Shown one piece after another: positions 49,850-59,082 of a stretch of 64,000 bases of DNA. This DNA comes from Gilliamella sp. wkB171. GTDB lineage: Bacteria; Pseudomonadota; Gammaproteobacteria; Enterobacterales; Orbaceae. The DNA lies in NCBI RefSeq assembly GCF_001693755.1, contig NZ_LYST01000055.1, positions 149,786 through 213,785 on the forward strand, read 5' to 3'. The position numbers and the translations under genes were made by a program. Positions within the stretch are counted from its first letter, which is position 1. Every line of letters starts with the position of its first letter. Below the pieces are notes generated by a model. The model was not told the origin of the DNA and searched no databases. It worked only from the letters and a program-made list of their open reading frames with translations.

Positions 49850-51034
49850 ATGAAAAGTGAATCTTACAAAGTTGTTTTACTCTTTAATGCAAACAATATT
49901 TATGACCGCCAAATATTAAAAGGCATAGGCGATTATTTGAAATTGCATAATATTCATTGGAATATTTATATTTCAGAAACCCTGCGTTATGATGCAAAAA
50001 CCGCTTTTCATTTTGATTGTGATGGAATTATTGCCAATTTTGATGATCCGGATATTGAAGACTTGCTGGCTAAAGAAACCATTCCTATTATTGGTGTTGG
50101 CAGTTCTTACCATGATCACGTAAGCTATCCAAACGTACCTTATGTGGCAGCTGATAATTATGCCATTATCGAAAGTGCGTTTAATCATCTATGTGAAAAA
50201 GGCATCCATCAATTTGCTTTTTATAGTATACCGCCAACACGATATTGCCGCTGGGCAGCAGTAAGAGAAAAAATATTTGAGCAGATCTTAGCGCAAAAAG
50301 GCTACCAAGGGGTTATATATCAAGGAATGACTACCTCGCTGGATAATTGGCAAGAAAGCCTAGACAAACTGTCTAAATGGTTACTCGCTTTACCGGTTAA
50401 TACAGGCATTATTGCGGTCAATGACGCTAGAGCGCATCATATTTTGCAAGCTTGTGATAGAGTGGGAATAAAAATACCTGAACAGTTATGTTTGATTGGG
50501 ATTGATAATGAAGAGGTGATCAATAATTTGTCGATGGTGTCGTTATCGACTGTCAAGCAAGGGACTGAAGAGATGGGATTTAATGCGGCAAGTTTATTAA
50601 ATAAACAGTTCGCAAAAGGCAAAATCTCAACAGAACCACTCCTTATAGCACCTAAAAAAATTATTGCTAGGCGCTCAACTGATTACCGATCAATACAAGA
50701 TCCATATGTAATTCAAGCTATGCATTATATTCGCGATTATGCTTGTAAAGGAATTAAAGTTGAGCAAGTTATTTCTGAAATGCAAATATCTCGATCAAAC
50801 TTAGAACTTCGTTTTAAAGAGTCATTAGGTAAAACAATTCATTGTGTCATTCATGAAGAAAAGTTTAATCGAGCCAAATACCTATTAATTGAATCTTCAC
50901 TGTCTATTCAAATGATTTCTGAGCAGTGTGGTTACCCTTCTGTACAATACTTTTATTTTTTATTCAAAAAGCTTTATGGAATGACACCTAAAGATTATAG
51001 AAATAAGTATGATGTCAATAAAACTTCATCATGA
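49850..51034 (+). CDS. xylR: XylR, xylose operon activator
   Basis: 394 residues from ATG 49850, which aligns with the E. coli start; ATG 49832 is in frame 18 bp earlier. N-terminal LacI-like sugar-binding domain: VVLLFNANNIYDRQILKGIG, DNYAIIESAFNHLCEKGI, CLIGIDNEEVINNLS. C-terminal AraC-type DNA-binding domain: AMHYIRDYACKGIKVEQV, SRSNLELRFKE, SEQCGYPSVQYFYFLFKKLY. It should activate xylA and the beta-xylosidase operon with xylose bound. It is transcribed away from the rest of the locus. Confidence 0.97.
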   Translation: MKSESYKVVLLFNANNIYDRQILKGIGDYLKLHNIHWNIYISETLRYDAKTAFHFDCDGIIANFDDPDIEDLLAKETIPIIGVGSSYHDHVSYPNVPYVAADNYAIIESAFNHLCEKGIHQFAFYSIPPTRYCRWAAVREKIFEQILAQKGYQGVIYQGMTTSLDNWQESLDKLSKWLLALPVNTGIIAVNDARAHHILQACDRVGIKIPEQLCLIGIDNEEVINNLSMVSLSTVKQGTEEMGFNAASLLNKQFAKGKISTEPLLIAPKKIIARRSTDYRSIQDPYVIQAMHYIRDYACKGIKVEQVISEMQISRSNLELRFKESLGKTIHCVIHEEKFNRAKYLLIESSLSIQMISEQCGYPSVQYFYFLFKKLYGMTPKDYRNKYDVNKTSS

Positions 51035-51070
51035 TATCGCGTTAATGAAAATTATGTTGTATCACTTTAT

Positions 51071-51113
51071 CACCAGAAAAAAGTTGCTTGTTACTAACAA
51101 AATTTTTCTGGTG
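51071..51113. terminator. Bidirectional terminator between xylR and the MFS gene
   Basis: Perfect 11-bp stem CACCAGAAAAA/TTTTTCTGGTG (51071-51081 with 51103-51113). A-run and T-run within the stem let it serve both convergent genes. Confidence 0.85.
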
Positions 51114-51121
51114 TGAATAGA

Positions 51122-52357
51122 CTATTTTTTAACTGAACCAATCGATAATATGGCTATGCCCCCCATTGTGGCAAATATCAATGAAACGATAAAAATAGCA
51201 GAAAAGCCAAATACTGAAATAACAAAAGCAGCAATAATTGGTGCTAGTGCTTGGGTAATAGTATTGCCTAGATTGTAAATACCTAAAAAGAATGCTATGC
51301 GATTTTTATCGGGAATCACTTTTAAATTTAATAAATTGTCGAGTGAATTCCAGATCCCCATACCAATACCAGCAGTAAAGGCATAAATAAGGACACCATT
51401 TAAGTTTGGATAAATAAATAAGCTTATTGCACCAATACCTAAAAAGATGGTGGACAGTCCAACAGGTAGTTTTAGAATTTTTAATTTATCGGAGATTGGT
51501 CCTGCAATGAACCCCATTAAAATGCCTAATATAAGCATAATCAAATTAATTAGCTGAATTGAATTTTGGGTTGCTTGCGCATCATGGTGGATAAAATCGG
51601 TCATGATATATAATAAGTAACCTGCAATAGTAAAATTACTGACACCTTGAAAGAGTTTACCAATTAGCGCTAAGTAGTAGTCTCGTCCAATTGACCACTT
51701 AGGGAAAATTGTTAACGCACCACTAAAACTATTTTGCTTTCTGATTGCACGATGGTTGGTTGCTTGATTTAGATTAGCTGGCTCTCGCACTATGATGACA
51801 GCAATTAATATACCAATAAATGCCAGCACACCAAAGATAACAAAGCCAAACCGGAAATTACCTAAAAACATTGCAGCAATAATGGTAAAGCCATTATTAC
51901 CAAGTGCCATTCCTAGCCCACCATAGGCACTCGATGCGGTGCCTTTTCTATCGTCAGCGGCAAAATCTATCCAAGCCACCATGGGCGCAACAATAAAATT
52001 CAATGCGATTTGACCAAATAACCAACAGCCCAGTAAAAAAGGTATGCTATCAGCCGTTGACGCTAATATCATAGCAAACATGAAAGCGATGCCACCACAA
52101 ATTATCCAAGGTGAGCGATTACCAAATTTTGAGCGTGTTCGATCTGATAAATAGCCTGCAAGCATATTGGATATTGCCGCAATCACCATACCGCAGGCAG
52201 AAAATAGGGCTAATAGATGGATCTTGTTGGCTTCATCAATTTGTTGAATTAATGCCGGTAAAAAGAGACTTGATGCAGCAATATATGGACCTAACCACGA
52301 TGCAGGACCAATGATTAGCCCAGGGATAAGTCGAGTTAATGGAATCGTTATTTTCAT
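51122..52357 (-). CDS. MFS transporter, probable xyloside/xylo-oligosaccharide importer
   Basis: Major facilitator with 12 hydrophobic segments, 411 residues. The cytoplasmic loop 2-3 motif is LAGYLSDRTRSKFGNRSPWI, characteristic of MFS sugar carriers. It follows the GH43 beta-xylosidase gene by 18 bp on the same strand, so it probably imports the substrate of that enzyme. Not an XylE-like or XylFGH system; neither is present here. Substrate is inferred from context. Confidence 0.82.
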   Translation of the reverse strand: MKITIPLTRLIPGLIIGPASWLGPYIAASSLFLPALIQQIDEANKIHLLALFSACGMVIAAISNMLAGYLSDRTRSKFGNRSPWIICGGIAFMFAMILASTADSIPFLLGCWLFGQIALNFIVAPMVAWIDFAADDRKGTASSAYGGLGMALGNNGFTIIAAMFLGNFRFGFVIFGVLAFIGILIAVIIVREPANLNQATNHRAIRKQNSFSGALTIFPKWSIGRDYYLALIGKLFQGVSNFTIAGYLLYIMTDFIHHDAQATQNSIQLINLIMLILGILMGFIAGPISDKLKILKLPVGLSTIFLGIGAISLFIYPNLNGVLIYAFTAGIGMGIWNSLDNLLNLKVIPDKNRIAFFLGIYNLGNTITQALAPIIAAFVISVFGFSAIFIVSLIFATMGGIAILSIGSVKK

Positions 52358-52375
52358 AATATATCGCCTTAAATC

Positions 52376-54022
52376 TCAATCATTATTTATTACATAGTAA
52401 TAGTCAAAGTCAGCATAAGATTGATGCTGATAGCTATCGACAGAGGCAATAAAATTAAATAAGCCAGTAAATCCACCTATTTCACCCGGCTCGCCATTAA
52501 CGCCTTCATCAGATAAGTAAAGGACATCCAAATTACTCATGAAAGATAGCCAAGCGTTATCGCGTTTGTAAAATAGTTCAATAATACCTTGTTGATAGAC
52601 TATTTTGAGTTCAACAACACCATGAGGTATAGCAACACGGTGATTGGTGAACTCGATTCGAACGCCTAACTTTGCTTGTAGAAGGCTAAGAACGGTAGTT
52701 TTTAGTTGTTCGTTATAGGTTAAGTGAAAGTAAATCCAATTATTGGCATCATAGTAAAGCCCAACGCCTGCCGTTTGTGAATAATGCTCGGGCTGGAATT
52801 CGACTTTGGTTTGAACGTGATAATTAAACGATGTGGCCCTTGTTGCCATGATTGCCGGATTAACTTGAGAAAATAGCGAATTTTGCCCATATATTCTGAG
52901 ATGACTTGTGCGTTCATAGCTATTGACCCAATTAGTGGTTTGATTTCTATAAGGTGTCATAAAACGTAATGAATATGATCCATCGAACTCATCAATCACA
53001 TCATGATTGAGTGGCTTACTAAGTGGTAGTTCAGAGTCGAAATCCATTTTAGCCAAATTAGAACCATCAGCCATGACTAACCAACCGTCGTCAGTCCACT
53101 GCATTTTTTGGATTGAAGTTTCGCGTCCAAGTGGATTTAGTAATGTGTTTTTTATCGGTCTGGACATCAGATGAGCAATGTACCAATCGCCATTTTGTGT
53201 CTCAACTAGTGAACCATGTCCAGCTTTTTGCATGATTGAGTTAGGATTATACATTTCAAAATGACCCGCATCAGGATCGCCCAATGAAAATAGATGATTA
53301 GGCGAAGATGTCACAATAGGTTCTAATGATGGATGAGGTTGGTAAGGGCCAAAAATAGTTTTACTACGCCCAATTTCAATGCCATGTGCATAACCGGTCC
53401 CTCCAGCTGCGATTAACAGATAATAATAATCCTGTTTTTTATAAAGTTGCGGTGCTTCGGCGCAGCCTCGTGTGGTGAAACCTTGTGTAAGTCGAACCCA
53501 AGGGCTTACTAATTTTTTATGGTCTAAATCGATTTCGGCTATTACGATATGACCCGGTGCTTGATAACCTTGACGTGTTTCCCATTCTAAAATGGTTAAA
53601 TAATGTTTGCCATCCTCATCATGAAACAGTGCAGGATCAAAACCTATTGAGGTGATGTAGATAGGTGCAGACCAAGGACCCTGAATATTATCGGCACACG
53701 TTACATAGGTATCGGCATTAAATTCTCGTCCGGCCATATTGATCATGTGAGAGTAAATAAGCCAATATTTTTTGGTGATGCGATCGTACGATAAATGTGG
53801 GGCCCATATTCCTGCTGGTGTATGTGTTCCTGATAAATTAATTTCTCCTTGTTTAAACACATAGTCAATAAGTTGCCAATTGGCTAAATCAGTTGATTTA
53901 AAAATTTGTATCGCTGGTAGCCAATGAAAAGTCGAGGTTACAAGGTAATAAATATCATCGACACGAATAATCGATGGGTCGGGTGACATACCGGGTATAA
54001 CGGGATTATTTATTTTTAGCAT
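52376..54022 (-). CDS. xynB: Beta-xylosidase, glycoside hydrolase family 43
   Basis: 548 residues, no signal peptide, so cytosolic; releases xylose from short xylo-oligosaccharides. Five-blade propeller with catalytic base Asp in PGMSPDPSIIRVDD (about residue 15), pKa-modulating Asp in GFDPALFHDEDG and acid Glu in GCAEAPQLYK. The C-terminal half (from about residue 330) is the beta-sandwich domain typical of XynB-type GH43 enzymes. It forms an operon with the downstream MFS gene. Confidence 0.95.
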   Translation of the reverse strand: MLKINNPVIPGMSPDPSIIRVDDIYYLVTSTFHWLPAIQIFKSTDLANWQLIDYVFKQGEINLSGTHTPAGIWAPHLSYDRITKKYWLIYSHMINMAGREFNADTYVTCADNIQGPWSAPIYITSIGFDPALFHDEDGKHYLTILEWETRQGYQAPGHIVIAEIDLDHKKLVSPWVRLTQGFTTRGCAEAPQLYKKQDYYYLLIAAGGTGYAHGIEIGRSKTIFGPYQPHPSLEPIVTSSPNHLFSLGDPDAGHFEMYNPNSIMQKAGHGSLVETQNGDWYIAHLMSRPIKNTLLNPLGRETSIQKMQWTDDGWLVMADGSNLAKMDFDSELPLSKPLNHDVIDEFDGSYSLRFMTPYRNQTTNWVNSYERTSHLRIYGQNSLFSQVNPAIMATRATSFNYHVQTKVEFQPEHYSQTAGVGLYYDANNWIYFHLTYNEQLKTTVLSLLQAKLGVRIEFTNHRVAIPHGVVELKIVYQQGIIELFYKRDNAWLSFMSNLDVLYLSDEGVNGEPGEIGGFTGLFNFIASVDSYQHQSYADFDYYYVINND

Positions 54023-54138
54023 GTTATTTTTCTCTTATCGTTAAATTATTGATACTCAATGAAAAATATAAGTTGCATAACAGATAAATTAAAACGTGCT
54101 TTTCAATATAATTTATCTCTGTTTATTTTGTTATTATC

Positions 54139-54170
54139 AAATTTGGTTTTAAATTTATGAAATTTGGTTT
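54139..54170 (-). promoter_or_regulatory. Candidate XylR operator: direct repeat, 21-bp period
   Basis: AAATTTGGTTT occurs at 54139-54149 and again at 54160-54170. A two-helical-turn direct repeat is the usual operator form for AraC-type dimers. It lies about 120-150 bp upstream of xynB, next to a CRP-like site. Assignment to XylR is inference. Confidence 0.5.
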
Positions 54171-54171
54171 A

Positions 54172-54187
54172 TGAGATATTTGTCACA
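54172..54187 (-). promoter_or_regulatory. CRP-like site upstream of xynB
   Basis: TGAGA-N6-TCACA on the plus strand (TGTGA-N6-TCTCA on the minus), one mismatch to the CRP consensus core. About 150 bp upstream of the xynB ATG. The rest of the 406-bp spacer between xylB and xynB shows only the xylAB terminator. Confidence 0.65.
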
Positions 54188-54387
54188 ATCTGAAAAATAT
54201 AAAAAAAATTGGCAGGTAAATTAAGATTTTTAATTCTAAAAAAGATCTGCTTAGCACAGGTGGTGTGTAACAATCGCCAATCAAGCTAGCGGTAGTTTAT
54301 TGACACAATAATGTTATGTTAACGCCTTTTTATTGGGAAGAGCGATTTACTTAAGTATTGATATGATTGGTTTTCGATAGTGGAAAT

Positions 54388-54419
54388 AAGGGGGAAGGTA
54401 ACATGATTCCTTCCTCCTT
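54388..54419 (-). terminator. Terminator after xylB
   Basis: 11-bp stem with one mismatch (AAGGGGGAAGG, 54388-54398, with CCTTCCTCCTT, 54409-54419), 10-nt loop, 9 bp after the xylB stop; minus strand continues TTATTTCC. Confidence 0.75.
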
Positions 54420-54428
54420 TGATGATCA

Positions 54429-55886
54429 TTAACACATGAGTGGTTTTAGTTGCTGATAAATCTGTCTGAAAACAGCGCGTTGTTGTTGATAGATTTGATA
54501 ATTATCACGGTTAGGTTGATGCAGTTGAATTACTTTTGGTGAAGGTAATAAATCGTTTATAGGGGTATCTGGATGGCAAGCAATTTGGGCTAGTTTAGCT
54601 GCCCCTAATGCCGGACCCACTTCACCGCCTTCACAATATTCAATAGGATAACCAGAAATATCACAGATTAATTGTCGCCAGTAGGCACTTTTTGCCCCGC
54701 CACCAATTACCATTATTTTATCGGGCGAAATGCCGGTTTTCGCAACGACATCGATACCGTCAGCCAGTGCGTAACTGACACCTAACAATATGGCTTTAGC
54801 TAAGTCTACTTTGTTGTGCTGATTAGTTAAGCCAAAAAATACGCCTTTCGCTTCAGGATTATTATGTGGTGTTCTTTCGCCAGATAAATAAGGTAAAAAT
54901 TGGATGGGAGGTTTAGCATCAGTTTGATCGGTTTGAATTAATGAAATTAGCGTAGGTACATCTTTGATTGATAATAATTGGCAGCCCCAATCAAGGCAAG
55001 ATGCACAGCTTAACATTACGGACATAAGATGCCAACGATCTGGTAATGCATGACAAAAACTGTGAATGGCCTGTTCTGGTTGGCTAACAAAATGATCTGT
55101 GACAGCAAAGTAGACGCCCGAGGTGCCAAGTGATAACATCGCTTGCCCAGGTTGATAGAGCCCAACACCAATTGCGCCAGCTGCATTATCACCGCCACCT
55201 GCAACCACCGGAATGGTATTTATTCCCCAACTTTTTGCAACTTCATCGTTGACATAACCGGTGATTTGATTACCTTCAAATAGCGTCGGCATATGATGCC
55301 TGCTTAGTCCGCAAGCGGCTAATAGATCATCATTCCAATCACGTTTTTCAACATCTAACCACATGGTACCGGCTGAATCTGACATGTCTGATGCCAATTG
55401 TCCGGTAATGTTAAGACGTAAATAATCTTTAGGCAGGAGTACTTTATCGATTTTGGCAAAAATGTCTGGCTCATGATTTTTAACCCATTTGATTTTAGGC
55501 GCAGTAAAGCCAGCCATCATTAAATTACCGGTGATTTTTCTTGAATTCGGGACTTGTTGTTCTAATTGATGACACTCGGCATCGCAGCGGCCATCATTCC
55601 ATAAGATGGCTGGTCTTAAAATTTGCAATTGTTTATCTAATAATACTGCGCCATGCATTTGCCCACTTAAACCAATCGCTTTAACGTGTTGTAAATCATG
55701 CAGTGAACGAAGTTCACGCATCGCTATATTGGTCGCTTGCCACCATTGATTTGGATCTTGTTCTGACCAAAGCGGAAAAGGGCGAGACACGCTAAGAGGT
55801 TGTGTTGTCGATGCGATAATGTTTTGCTGTTCATCCATGAGAATGACTTTTATACCGGAAGTGCCTAAATCAATACCAATATACAT
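54429..55886 (-). CDS. xylB: Xylulokinase
   Basis: Phosphorylates D-xylulose to xylulose-5-phosphate, 485 residues. Start at ATG 55886 with GGAG upstream, matching E. coli MYIGIDLGTSG; a GTG at 55898 overlaps that site. FGGY kinase features: YIGIDLGTSGIKVILMD (phosphate loop 1), SGQMHGAVLLD, AGGGDNAAGAIG, and the C-terminal GGGAKSAYWRQ adenosine motif. It follows xylA by about 70 bp. Confidence 0.98.
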   Translation of the reverse strand: MYIGIDLGTSGIKVILMDEQQNIIASTTQPLSVSRPFPLWSEQDPNQWWQATNIAMRELRSLHDLQHVKAIGLSGQMHGAVLLDKQLQILRPAILWNDGRCDAECHQLEQQVPNSRKITGNLMMAGFTAPKIKWVKNHEPDIFAKIDKVLLPKDYLRLNITGQLASDMSDSAGTMWLDVEKRDWNDDLLAACGLSRHHMPTLFEGNQITGYVNDEVAKSWGINTIPVVAGGGDNAAGAIGVGLYQPGQAMLSLGTSGVYFAVTDHFVSQPEQAIHSFCHALPDRWHLMSVMLSCASCLDWGCQLLSIKDVPTLISLIQTDQTDAKPPIQFLPYLSGERTPHNNPEAKGVFFGLTNQHNKVDLAKAILLGVSYALADGIDVVAKTGISPDKIMVIGGGAKSAYWRQLICDISGYPIEYCEGGEVGPALGAAKLAQIACHPDTPINDLLPSPKVIQLHQPNRDNYQIYQQQRAVFRQIYQQLKPLMC

Positions 55887-55956
55887 ATATTTCTCCACTA
55901 CAATGTTTATTAAGGCTACGGGTTTGTAGCCCTAATAAACTTATGTTGCCTAACGA

Positions 55957-57276
55957 TTAGCCAAAAATGAACTTATTGACTAAGTTTTCAAGTTTTTCTT
56001 GCTCTCCACTACGTGTTTTTGGTTGTAATTTATGTTTTAGACTATACTCTGCAATTTGTTGTAATGACATTTTTCCCTGTAATATATCGTTACCAAGTTG
56101 TTTATCCCAACCAGCATAACGATTGGTAACACATTGGCTTAATGTTTGGCTTTCGAGCATTTTTGCTGCACTTTTCAATGATAACGCCATAGTATCAATA
56201 GCGCCAATATGACCATAAAAGACATCGTATTTATCAACGCTTTGACGGCGAATTTTGGCATCAAAATTTAGACCGCCGGTTTTAAAACCACCACTTTTTA
56301 GGATTTCATACATGACAAGAGTATTTTCTTCGACACTATTTGGAAACTGATCGGTATCCCAACCTAATTGTGGATCGCCTCGATTGGCATCAAGCGAACC
56401 AAAAATATCAAGTGAGATAGCTGAGGCAACTTCATGTTGAAAAGAGTGACCAGCAAGGGTGGCATGATTAGCTTCGATGTTAACTTTTATCTCGTTTTCT
56501 AGTCCAAATTGTTTTAAGAAACCATAAATAGTGGCAACATCATAATCATACTGATGTTTGGTGGGTTCTTGAGGTTTAGGTTCGATTAGTAACGCACCTT
56601 TAAAACCAATTTTATGTTTGTTTTCAACAACCAATTGCATAAATTTACCCAGTTGTTGTCTTTCTTTACGCAGATCGGTATTTAAAAGTGTTTCATAGCC
56701 TTCACGACCACCCCATAGCACATAATTTTGTCCACCAAGTTTATGTGTGGCATTCATCGCATAGACAACTTGCGTTGCTGCACAAGCAAAAACTTCTGGA
56801 TCAGGATTAGTTGCTGCACCTGCTGCATATTTCGGATTAGTGAAACAATTTGCTGTGCCCCAAAGTAGGTTAACGCCTGTTTGTTGTTGTTTTTCTAGCA
56901 AAATGTCAGTCATAGTGGATAAATTATTGATGTATTCTTGAATTGAATTCCCCTCAGGTGAAACATCCACATCATGAAAAGCATAAAAAGGAACATTCAT
57001 TTTGTAGAAAAACTCAAAAGCAATCTCGGCTTTTGCTTTAGCATTGATTAAAGGATCACTACTTTTTTGCCAAGGATAATCAAACGAACCAGAACCAAAC
57101 ATATCGGTACCTGCCCAACAAAAAGTATGCCAATAGCAGATTGAAAAACGTAAATGTTCAGCCATTGTTTTACCTAAAATTATCTGGTTTGGATCATAAT
57201 GTCGAAATGCAAAAGGATTATCTGATTGTGTTCCTTCATAGTTGATTCTATCTATTTTGTCGTAATATTGATTCAT
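55957..57276 (-). CDS. xylA: Xylose isomerase
   Basis: Converts D-xylose to D-xylulose, 439 residues. Class II enzyme with metal and substrate residues visible: [10 protein letters not shown] (catalytic His), [20 protein letters not shown] (metal Glu, Lys), [19 protein letters not shown], and [11 protein letters not shown]. Followed by xylB. The upstream spacer contains a CRP site and A/T-rich repeated elements. Confidence 0.98.
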   Translation of the reverse strand: MNQYYDKIDRINYEGTQSDNPFAFRHYDPNQIILGKTMAEHLRFSICYWHTFCWAGTDMFGSGSFDYPWQKSSDPLINAKAKAEIAFEFFYKMNVPFYAFHDVDVSPEGNSIQEYINNLSTMTDILLEKQQQTGVNLLWGTANCFTNPKYAAGAATNPDPEVFACAATQVVYAMNATHKLGGQNYVLWGGREGYETLLNTDLRKERQQLGKFMQLVVENKHKIGFKGALLIEPKPQEPTKHQYDYDVATIYGFLKQFGLENEIKVNIEANHATLAGHSFQHEVASAISLDIFGSLDANRGDPQLGWDTDQFPNSVEENTLVMYEILKSGGFKTGGLNFDAKIRRQSVDKYDVFYGHIGAIDTMALSLKSAAKMLESQTLSQCVTNRYAGWDKQLGNDILQGKMSLQQIAEYSLKHKLQPKTRSGEQEKLENLVNKFIFG

Positions 57277-57383
57277 AATATTCCTCTAAATGGTGCCTAA
57301 TAAGTTAATGAGAGAGTTATCTTTGCTTGTTTTAATTTAGTGTTAAGCACAGTTGTGTTAATACGTTGTAATCAATATGCATT

Positions 57384-57416
57384 AAATTTGAAACTAACGA
57401 CAATTATTAAATTTTG
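57384..57416 (-). promoter_or_regulatory. Possible XylR half-sites upstream of xylA
   Basis: AAATTTG (57384-57390) and AAATTTTG (57409-57416) are repeated in the same orientation about 25 bp apart, 110-140 bp upstream of xylA. They share CAAATTT (minus strand) with the direct repeat upstream of xynB. Weak in such AT-rich DNA. Confidence 0.35.
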
Positions 57417-57441
57417 TAATTATTTTATGTTTTTTTATTTT

Positions 57442-57457
57442 TGTGATGCAGATCAAA
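57442..57457 (-). promoter_or_regulatory. CRP site upstream of xylA
   Basis: TGTGA-TGCAGA-TCAAA on the plus strand; the left half-site is perfect and the right has two mismatches to TCACA. About 165 bp upstream of the xylA ATG, consistent with CRP plus XylR activation known in E. coli. The rest of this 317-bp spacer shows the possible half-sites and the adeP hairpin. Confidence 0.65.
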
Positions 57458-57552
57458 CTCTATAAGCACGTCTAGTGACATGTTTGGTAATGAATGATTT
57501 TTTTGACTGAATAATGAGGATTTTTGAAGATTAGCTGGTTGGTAAGTAACTA

Positions 57553-57586
57553 AGCTATTACTACGGTGTTAATCGTAGCAATAGCT
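57553..57586 (-). terminator. Hairpin after adeP
   Basis: 12 paired bases with one mismatch (AGCTATT-A-CTACG, 57553-57565, with CGTAG-C-AATAGCT, 57574-57586), 8-nt loop, 7 bp after the adeP stop. T-tract is weak. Confidence 0.65.
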
Positions 57587-57593
57587 GTTTAAA

Positions 57594-58904
57594 TTAGTGA
57601 TGATCAATAAAGATAAATTTTAATGCGAACAATAATGCAAAAATAATTACACAAAGATTGAGTTCTTTAAATTTACCTGTACAGGTTTTTAATACCACAT
57701 AAGAGATAAAGCCAAGCGCAACACCTTCAGTAATTGCAAAGGCAAAAGGCATCATCAAAGCGGTAATAAATGCAGGCGTTGCATCGGTTAAATCAGACCA
57801 GTTAACTTTGACTAAACTTGAAACCATTAAAATACCGACAAATATGAGTGCGCCAGATGTGGCATAACTTGGTACTAAATGTGCAAGCGGTGATAAAAAG
57901 GTCATCAGTAAGAATAAGATTCCAACCACAACAGCTGTTAAGCCAGTTCGTCCACCAACCGAAATACCCGCAGAACTTTCAATATAAGTTAATACAGATG
58001 ATGTACCAAATAATCCGCCTAGTGATGAGCTAAAGCTATCGATTAATAGAGCTTGACGCATTTTAGGAAAGCGTCCTTTTTCGTCCGAAATGCCTGCTTT
58101 GTCGGTTAAGGCTAAAATTGTGCCTGATGAATCAAATAAGCTAACAATCATCACTGAAAAAATTACACCCATAATACCAATGTTGAATGAGCCAGCAAGA
58201 TCAACATGACCAACAACTGGTGCGACACTCGGTGGCACTGCCGCTACACCTTGATACGTAATATTAGGATCAAGCCATAACGCTAGTAGGGTGACTACAA
58301 ATATTGAAATTAAAACCGCTGCATGGAAATTGCGCGCTGCTAAAATAATAATAATAAAAAAACCAAGAGAGCCTAGTAATACTTTGAGTGATAAGATATT
58401 GCCCATGGTTAAGAGTGTTGCCGGTGAACTCACGACTATGCCCATATTTTGGAAGCCCATAAAGGCAATAAATAGTCCAATACCTGCACTAATCCCTACT
58501 CGTAAACATTGTGGAATATGCTCAATTAACCAATGACGTACTTTAAATAGTGATAAAGCGAAAAAGACTAAAGAACCCCAAAATATCGCGCCCATGCCAA
58601 TTTGCCAAGAATAGCCCATTGCGCCGCAAATCCCATAAGCAAAAAATACGTTAAGTCCCATCGCGGGGGCCAATGCGATCGGTAAATTGGCAAATAAACC
58701 CATTAAAATAGTGGCAACAGCTGTCACCACACAGGTGAGAACGAATACCGCAGAAGTATCCATACCGGTTGCAGATAAGATAGACGGGTTAACAAAGATG
58801 ATATAAACCATAGTAAGAAAGGTGGTACAACCAGCAATGATTTCGGTACCAATGGTGGTTTTTTTCTCTTTCAATTGAAATACTTTTTCGAATATTGAAT
58901 TCAT
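57594..58904 (-). CDS. adeP: Adenine permease (NCS2/AzgA family)
   Basis: Proton-coupled adenine uptake, 436 residues, about 12-14 membrane segments. Close to E. coli AdeP throughout: TTFLTMVYIIFVNPSILSAT, NLPIALAPAMGLNVFFAYGI, IFSVMIVSLFDSSGTILALT, GTSSVLTYIESSAGISVGGR, and the C-terminal NLCVIIFALLFALKFI. These lie nearer to AdeP/PurP than to the guanine-hypoxanthine branch. Single-gene unit. No PurR-type operator was confidently seen upstream. Confidence 0.92.
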   Translation of the reverse strand: MNSIFEKVFQLKEKKTTIGTEIIAGCTTFLTMVYIIFVNPSILSATGMDTSAVFVLTCVVTAVATILMGLFANLPIALAPAMGLNVFFAYGICGAMGYSWQIGMGAIFWGSLVFFALSLFKVRHWLIEHIPQCLRVGISAGIGLFIAFMGFQNMGIVVSSPATLLTMGNILSLKVLLGSLGFFIIIILAARNFHAAVLISIFVVTLLALWLDPNITYQGVAAVPPSVAPVVGHVDLAGSFNIGIMGVIFSVMIVSLFDSSGTILALTDKAGISDEKGRFPKMRQALLIDSFSSSLGGLFGTSSVLTYIESSAGISVGGRTGLTAVVVGILFLLMTFLSPLAHLVPSYATSGALIFVGILMVSSLVKVNWSDLTDATPAFITALMMPFAFAITEGVALGFISYVVLKTCTGKFKELNLCVIIFALLFALKFIFIDHH

Positions 58905-59082
58905 AAGTTAAGGCCTAATTTAGATTGATAATAGTCAATGTACATTTAGTGTGTTTTTGCTGTGTTTATCTAAAATTTTTGTAAGCCAAAAATAGAAAAG
59001 ATGCGAAGTATTTACTCCACATCTTACAATAAACAGAGTTTTTACTGCGTTATTATTGCCAGTTATTTATTTAGGTCAAGTG

